A stretch of 32,295 bases of DNA, from NCBI GenBank assembly GCA_905235705.1, contig CAJOML010000006.1, positions 1-32,295 of the forward strand, read 5' to 3'. Below are positions 28,620 to 32,295 of this stretch, one piece after another; the first letter of the stretch is position 1, and each line of letters opens with the position of its first letter. The position numbers and the translations under genes are program-made. The DNA comes from an uncultured Bacilli bacterium (GTDB taxonomy: Bacteria > Bacillota_I > Bacilli_A > RFN20 > CAG-826). Under the pieces are notes generated by a model. The model was not told the DNA's origin. It ran no database searches and worked only from the letters and a program-made list of their open reading frames with translations.

Positions 28620-28694
28620 CCGATTGCTATATTATAATTACTTTCCCTCAATAAACCCTCTTTCTAGTGATACCTTTTTGAGAAGATTTTAGGA

Positions 28695-28718
28695 AAAGAA
28701 AACAGGCACACGTCCTGT
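28695..28718 (-). terminator. Possible weak terminator of the GT4 gene
   Basis: Minus strand ACAGGACGTGTGCCTGT followed by TTTTCTTTTCC. Confidence 0.4.
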
Positions 28719-28737
28719 CTCCTTTATTTGGAGTTTA

Positions 28738-30006
28738 TTAAGCTTTAATGTTGGCCGGCATCTCGTCGATGACGCCTTCTTTGATAAGTGTTTTGAAGAT
28801 TTTCTTTTTCTTCTTTTCGTCTTTTTTACGAACCCGGTTTTGGGCGATATCGCAACCGGCTTGGTGATCTTTGATCGCCGCTTCGAACATCTCTACCATT
28901 TTGTCTACCATCTTGTCCAAGGTAAGGTTCTTGGCCATCTCCTGGTAAGGCAAAGATAACGACTTCCTTTCTTCCTCGTGCTCGATGAAGTATTCCAATC
29001 CTTTTTTGAGGGAGCGCCAACTTCCATGTTTGAAGATACATTTTGGCGAGAGTGAGAAAGAATTGGTCGCGGAGAGTTTTGAGTCCGAAATAAGAGGGAC
29101 GGCGCCACAGGCGAATGCCTCGATCGCGGATATGCCTTCAATTTCGAAGTCGCTGGCATGAACATATATATCTGAATTAGATAATATCTCTCTTAGTTGT
29201 TCTTGATCGCAGAACTTAATGATAAGAGGATTCGCTAATCCCTTCTTCTCGGCTAATTTCTTGTAATGCTTTTCTTTTGGTCCTTTGCCGCAGAAAACGA
29301 TTTGAATCCTGTCGTTATATTTCGATTTGGAAACAGCTTTGATAATGATGTCTTGGCGTTTCTCTCCAGCTAGACGACCTGACATTGTCACAATGATTTT
29401 ATCCTTGAGTTCTGCGGGCTTTTCGACATTAATCTTGTGGAAATAAGGGATATAGCCATTGGAAATGACATGGAAAACGTTGTTATCGTAGTGATGGGAG
29501 ATCAATTGGTTTTTGATCATTTCCGAGGGACAATGGATATGGCGAACATGATCGAATAGATAGTTCTTAAAGGACAAATATAAAGCCCAGTTCGCAAAAT
29601 GGAATTTTCCCATGTGAATGGCCGAGGTAATATTTTGAGGCTGTAAATGGAAAGCCGCGGTCACAGGCACATCTAGAACCTCGGCGATAAGCCTTGCGAC
29701 CGAACAAAGCTTAAAGGGAATGAAGAGGTGGACGAGGTCCGCCCCTTTGATTGCATCATAGACGACCTTGGGGTCGCATTTAACGAAATTAAAACCGTCT
29801 TTGAGGATCAAACTTTCAAAAACGGGGAACTTGTAATGTTCTAGTCCAAAATAACGGAAAGGGAACGTCGATGGGTCGGCTGGCTTTTCGCAAACCATGG
29901 TAACTTCATGCCCTAGTTTTTCCAATTCCTTGGCAAAACGATGGCAAGTTGCACCTGTCCCATTCGTGATGGAATTCGCGCATTCTAAGACAAACACCAA
30001 CTTCAT
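28738..30006 (-). CDS. Glycosyltransferase, GT4 (group 1) family
   Basis: NGTGATCHRFAKELEKLGHEVTMVCEKP, IIVTMSGRLAGEKRQDIIIKAV, IVFCGKGPKEKHYK, DIYVHASDFEIEGISAIEAFACGAVPLISD. Confidence 0.88.
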   Translation of the reverse strand: MKLVFVLECANSITNGTGATCHRFAKELEKLGHEVTMVCEKPADPSTFPFRYFGLEHYKFPVFESLILKDGFNFVKCDPKVVYDAIKGADLVHLFIPFKLCSVARLIAEVLDVPVTAAFHLQPQNITSAIHMGKFHFANWALYLSFKNYLFDHVRHIHCPSEMIKNQLISHHYDNNVFHVISNGYIPYFHKINVEKPAELKDKIIVTMSGRLAGEKRQDIIIKAVSKSKYNDRIQIVFCGKGPKEKHYKKLAEKKGLANPLIIKFCDQEQLREILSNSDIYVHASDFEIEGISAIEAFACGAVPLISDSKLSATNSFSLSPKCIFKHGSWRSLKKGLEYFIEHEEERKSLSLPYQEMAKNLTLDKMVDKMVEMFEAAIKDHQAGCDIAQNRVRKKDEKKKKKIFKTLIKEGVIDEMPANIKA

Positions 30007-30119
30007 AGAAGTTTAGTGTAACTAATTCCCATGATAAATGCTAGAAAAACAGGTAAATACGAATTTATTTGAATAGATATGTATTTGTATGTATACTGAT
30101 GTAGAAAGGAGGACAATCA

Positions 30120-30474
30120 ATGGGAATCATATGGTTCGGATTAAAAGAAAGAGAAGGCGTTGCTTCCTTCTACGACAACAATATCACCTTAAATACAGTT
30201 GCTTCCTATCCTCTTAAAAGTTGGCATGGATGAGAATAAACGCATCTTAATTGCCCCAGTAAGCAAAGAAAAAGCCGAGTCGGGAATCTATGATGAATAC
30301 GCCCTTCTCCCTTACGAAGTTCGGAAGTCATTCTCTCGCATTAATTCCGCATCTTTGATGCGACAAATCGAACAGGCGTTTGGGCTCGCCTTTGGAAAAA
30401 CGCCTGCCAAATTCAAGACGACTTGGGATCCAAAAGAGAACATCCTCTATGTCGATATGGGAAAGGAGATTTAA
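30120..30474 (+). pseudogene. Small conserved-looking protein split by a +1 frame disruption (or programmed frameshift)
   Basis: Strong RBS AAAGGAGG and ATG 30120 give MGIIWFGLKEREGVASFYDNNITLNTVASYPLKSWHG*. The +1 frame continues ...VGMDENKRILIAPVSKEKAE...NILYVDMGKEI*. Deleting one A in CTTAAAAGTT fuses them as SYPLKVGMDEN. Confidence 0.55.
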
Positions 30475-30477
30475 TCT

Positions 30478-30936
30478 ATGGAACAATATATGTGGATTAT
30501 ATGGTTAAGCGTGTTCGTTATCGCCCTAATCATTGAAGCCATTGGAACCGACTTAGTTTCCATTTGGTTCTCTGCTGGCGCCCTCGTAAGCTTGATCATC
30601 TCGTTCATCCCCGATGTGCCATGGTGGGTCGAAATCATAATATTTGTTGTGATTTCGGGAATTTGCCTTCTGACTTTACGACCGTTAACACGGAAATACA
30701 TGAGAGGTAAAATCGTATCCAGCAATGCCGACTCCTTGATTGGGAGAAAAGGGATGCTACTTGAGAAAATCGGTCCGCTCCACCGGGGTATCTGCCAATT
30801 AGGCGATGTCAAGTGGACCGCCCTAGGCATCGATGAGTCAACCAAAATCGAAGCCGGGAAAGTGGTGGAAGTCGTTGCTATCAGCGGCAACAAACTCATT
30901 GTCAGAGAAGCGGATATAACCGCGGAAGGAGAATAA
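30478..30936 (+). CDS. NfeD-like membrane protein
   Basis: 152 aa; N-terminal TM helices, then OB-fold-like domain ...NADSLIGRKGMLLEKIGPLHRGICQLGDVKWTALGID...IEAGKVVEVVAISGNKLIVR; next to an SPFH gene. Confidence 0.88.
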   Translation: MEQYMWIIWLSVFVIALIIEAIGTDLVSIWFSAGALVSLIISFIPDVPWWVEIIIFVVISGICLLTLRPLTRKYMRGKIVSSNADSLIGRKGMLLEKIGPLHRGICQLGDVKWTALGIDESTKIEAGKVVEVVAISGNKLIVREADITAEGE

Positions 30937-30938
30937 AA

Positions 30939-31901
30939 ATGAAAGTATTAGCAGGCCTTGATGGTGGAATCGTTGCCGCCATCGTCATCTCTATCGTCGT
31001 CTTAATCCTTATTATTGTTGTGGTGACCCATATTCGCGTTATCAAGCAAACGGAAAAAGCGATAGTCGAACGTTTGGGTGCCTATCACGCCACCTGGGGC
31101 GTTGGGGTCCACTTCCTTATCCCCTTCATCGACCGCATTTCCAGCCGCATTTCGATGAAGGAACAAGTCCGTGACTTCCAACCTCAATCAGTCATTACCA
31201 AAGATAACGTCACGATGAAGATCGACACCGTCATCTTCTTCGCCGTCACCGATCCGAAACTTTATGCCTATGGCGTGGATAACCCCATCGCCGCCATTGA
31301 ATATCTCTCGGCGACCACCCTTCGCAACATCATCGGCGAACTCGATTTAGATGCCACCCTTACTAGCCGTGACATCATCAACGAAAAGATGAGAAAGATC
31401 CTTGACGAAGCGACCGACCCCTGGGGCATCAAGGTCAACCGCGTCGAGGTCAAGAACATCCTCCCGCCTAACGATATCCGCGAAGCCATGGAACGCCAGA
31501 TGAGGGCTGAACGTGAAAAGAGGGAAAAGATCCTACTTGCCGAAGGCGAAAAGCAGTCCGCTATCTTAATCGCCGAAGGTAAAAAAGAATCGGCTATCCT
31601 TAATGCCGACGCCGAAAAGCAAACCGCCATACTTCGTGCCGAAGGCGAAGCGCAGTCTCTCCGCGAAATGAAGGCTGCCGAAGCTGAAGGTATCCGTTTG
31701 GTCAGGGAAGCCGAAGCGCAAGGCTTAGAAGCCCTTAAAGCGGCCGCTCCTAGCCAAGAAGTCTTAACCCTCCGCTATTATGAAGCCTTGGGAAAAGTTG
31801 CCGATGGCAAAGCCACTAAGATCTTCTTGCCTGAATCTAGCAAAGGCATCGCTTCCTTGGCCGCCGTTGCCTCTGAAGCCGCCAAGACCACCGAAGAATA
31901 A
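30939..31901 (+). CDS. SPFH/Band 7 family protein (stomatin/paraslipin, QmcA-like)
   Basis: N-terminal TM, EKAIVERLGAYHATWGVGVHFLIPFIDRI, TKDNVTMKIDTVIFFAVTDP, then AEGEKQSAILIAEGKKESAILNADAEKQTAILRAEGEAQS repeats. Confidence 0.93.
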   Translation: MKVLAGLDGGIVAAIVISIVVLILIIVVVTHIRVIKQTEKAIVERLGAYHATWGVGVHFLIPFIDRISSRISMKEQVRDFQPQSVITKDNVTMKIDTVIFFAVTDPKLYAYGVDNPIAAIEYLSATTLRNIIGELDLDATLTSRDIINEKMRKILDEATDPWGIKVNRVEVKNILPPNDIREAMERQMRAEREKREKILLAEGEKQSAILIAEGKKESAILNADAEKQTAILRAEGEAQSLREMKAAEAEGIRLVREAEAQGLEALKAAAPSQEVLTLRYYEALGKVADGKATKIFLPESSKGIASLAAVASEAAKTTEE

Positions 31902-31912
31902 AGTAATGATTT

Positions 31913-31940
31913 GGGGATCTCCAATCGGGGGTCCCCTTTC
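31913..31940 (+). terminator. Putative terminator after the SPFH gene
   Basis: GGGGATC...GGTCCCC stem followed by TTTCTT. Confidence 0.6.
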
Positions 31941-31958
31941 TTAATGAAAAGAAAACAC

Positions 31959-31987
31959 TTGCCCTCGGTGGTTTTCAAGGGTATATT
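31959..31987 (+). promoter_or_regulatory. Putative tRNA promoter
   Basis: TTGCCC (31959-31964) - 17 bp - TATATT (31982-31987), ~24 nt upstream of the tRNA. Confidence 0.6.
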
Positions 31988-32011
31988 AATCGAGCCCTTA
32001 AAGGCAAGCAT

Positions 32012-32088
32012 CGCGGGTTAGAGCAGTCTGGTAGCTCGTCAGGCCCATAACCTGAAGGCCGGTGGTTCAAATCCATCACCCGCAACCA
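32012..32088 (+). tRNA. Initiator tRNA-fMet (CAT), CCA encoded
   Basis: 77-nt cloverleaf; acceptor CGCGGGT/ACCCGCA with the initiator-type C1xA72 mismatch, D-arm GAGC/GCTC, anticodon arm TCAGG-CCCATAA-CCTGA, T-loop TTCAAAT, 3' ACCA. Confidence 0.95.
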
Positions 32089-32098
32089 TTCGATTGAT

Positions 32099-32140
32099 AC
32101 TGGACTGGTAGATTAAATCAGTTCAGTTTTTTCTTTATTT
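32099..32140 (+). terminator. Rho-independent terminator after tRNA-fMet
   Basis: ACTGGACTG-(11 nt)-CAGTTCAGT stem (one G-T wobble) followed by TTTTTTCTTTATTT. Confidence 0.8.
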
Positions 32141-32257
32141 TTAATAAAAAATAGCCCTTTTTTGGAATTTGGACTATTTTCTCGCTTATTGATAAGAGAC
32201 AATTTTTTGATTTTTCTCAAAATTTTAAAGTAGACCCCGACGGGATTTGGGCGAGTT

Positions 32258-32295
32258 CAAATCCCATACACGCACCCTCAAATCCCATACACGCA
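32258..32295. repeat. Tandem direct repeat (17-nt unit at 21-nt period) at the window edge
   Basis: CAAATCCCATACACGCA at 32258-32274 and 32279-32295. Confidence 0.85.

Noticed and set aside
31530-31680. AEGEKQSAIL-type repeats in the SPFH protein as a novel repeat
   Set aside because: EA-rich coiled-coil repeats are a normal feature of stomatin/paraslipin C-terminal regions.

Overview
About 32.3 kb of low-to-mid GC Firmicutes/Bacilli-like DNA. Gene content and style suggest an uncultured, reduced gut lineage (an inference). UGA is used as a stop, so this is the standard bacterial code and not the Mycoplasma code. The first ~750 bp look foreign (spirochaete-like protein, different codon style) and join the rest in the middle of a gene, most likely a chimeric assembly.

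Minus-strand gene groups: FAD oxidoreductase - ROK kinase - pyk - pfkA; dnaE - polA - mutM::coaE fusion; ackA - DHH phosphoesterase.

Plus-strand gene groups: dnaB/dnaD-like - dnaI, an alpha/beta hydrolase, rex - DUF2804, a GPH-type sugar transporter, and an uncharacterised GT-B-like protein. Next come a divergent GH2/GH36 galactosidase pair, a ~600 bp AT-rich non-coding region, a GT4 glycosyltransferase (minus strand), a frame-disrupted small gene ahead of an NfeD-SPFH operon, and an initiator tRNA.

Most notable observations: (i) an in-frame MutM-CoaE fusion; (ii) an initiator tRNA with C33 instead of U33 and A29-U41 in place of the first of the three G-C pairs; (iii) several genes whose -10 element lies only 6-9 nt from the start codon with no Shine-Dalgarno, implying leaderless mRNAs; (iv) an uncharacterised GT-B-like protein in a galactoside locus; (v) a GH2 enzyme with Asp in place of the usual Asn before the acid/base Glu; (vi) a likely +1 frame disruption upstream of nfeD. 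I found no clear new defence system, CRISPR array or transposon.
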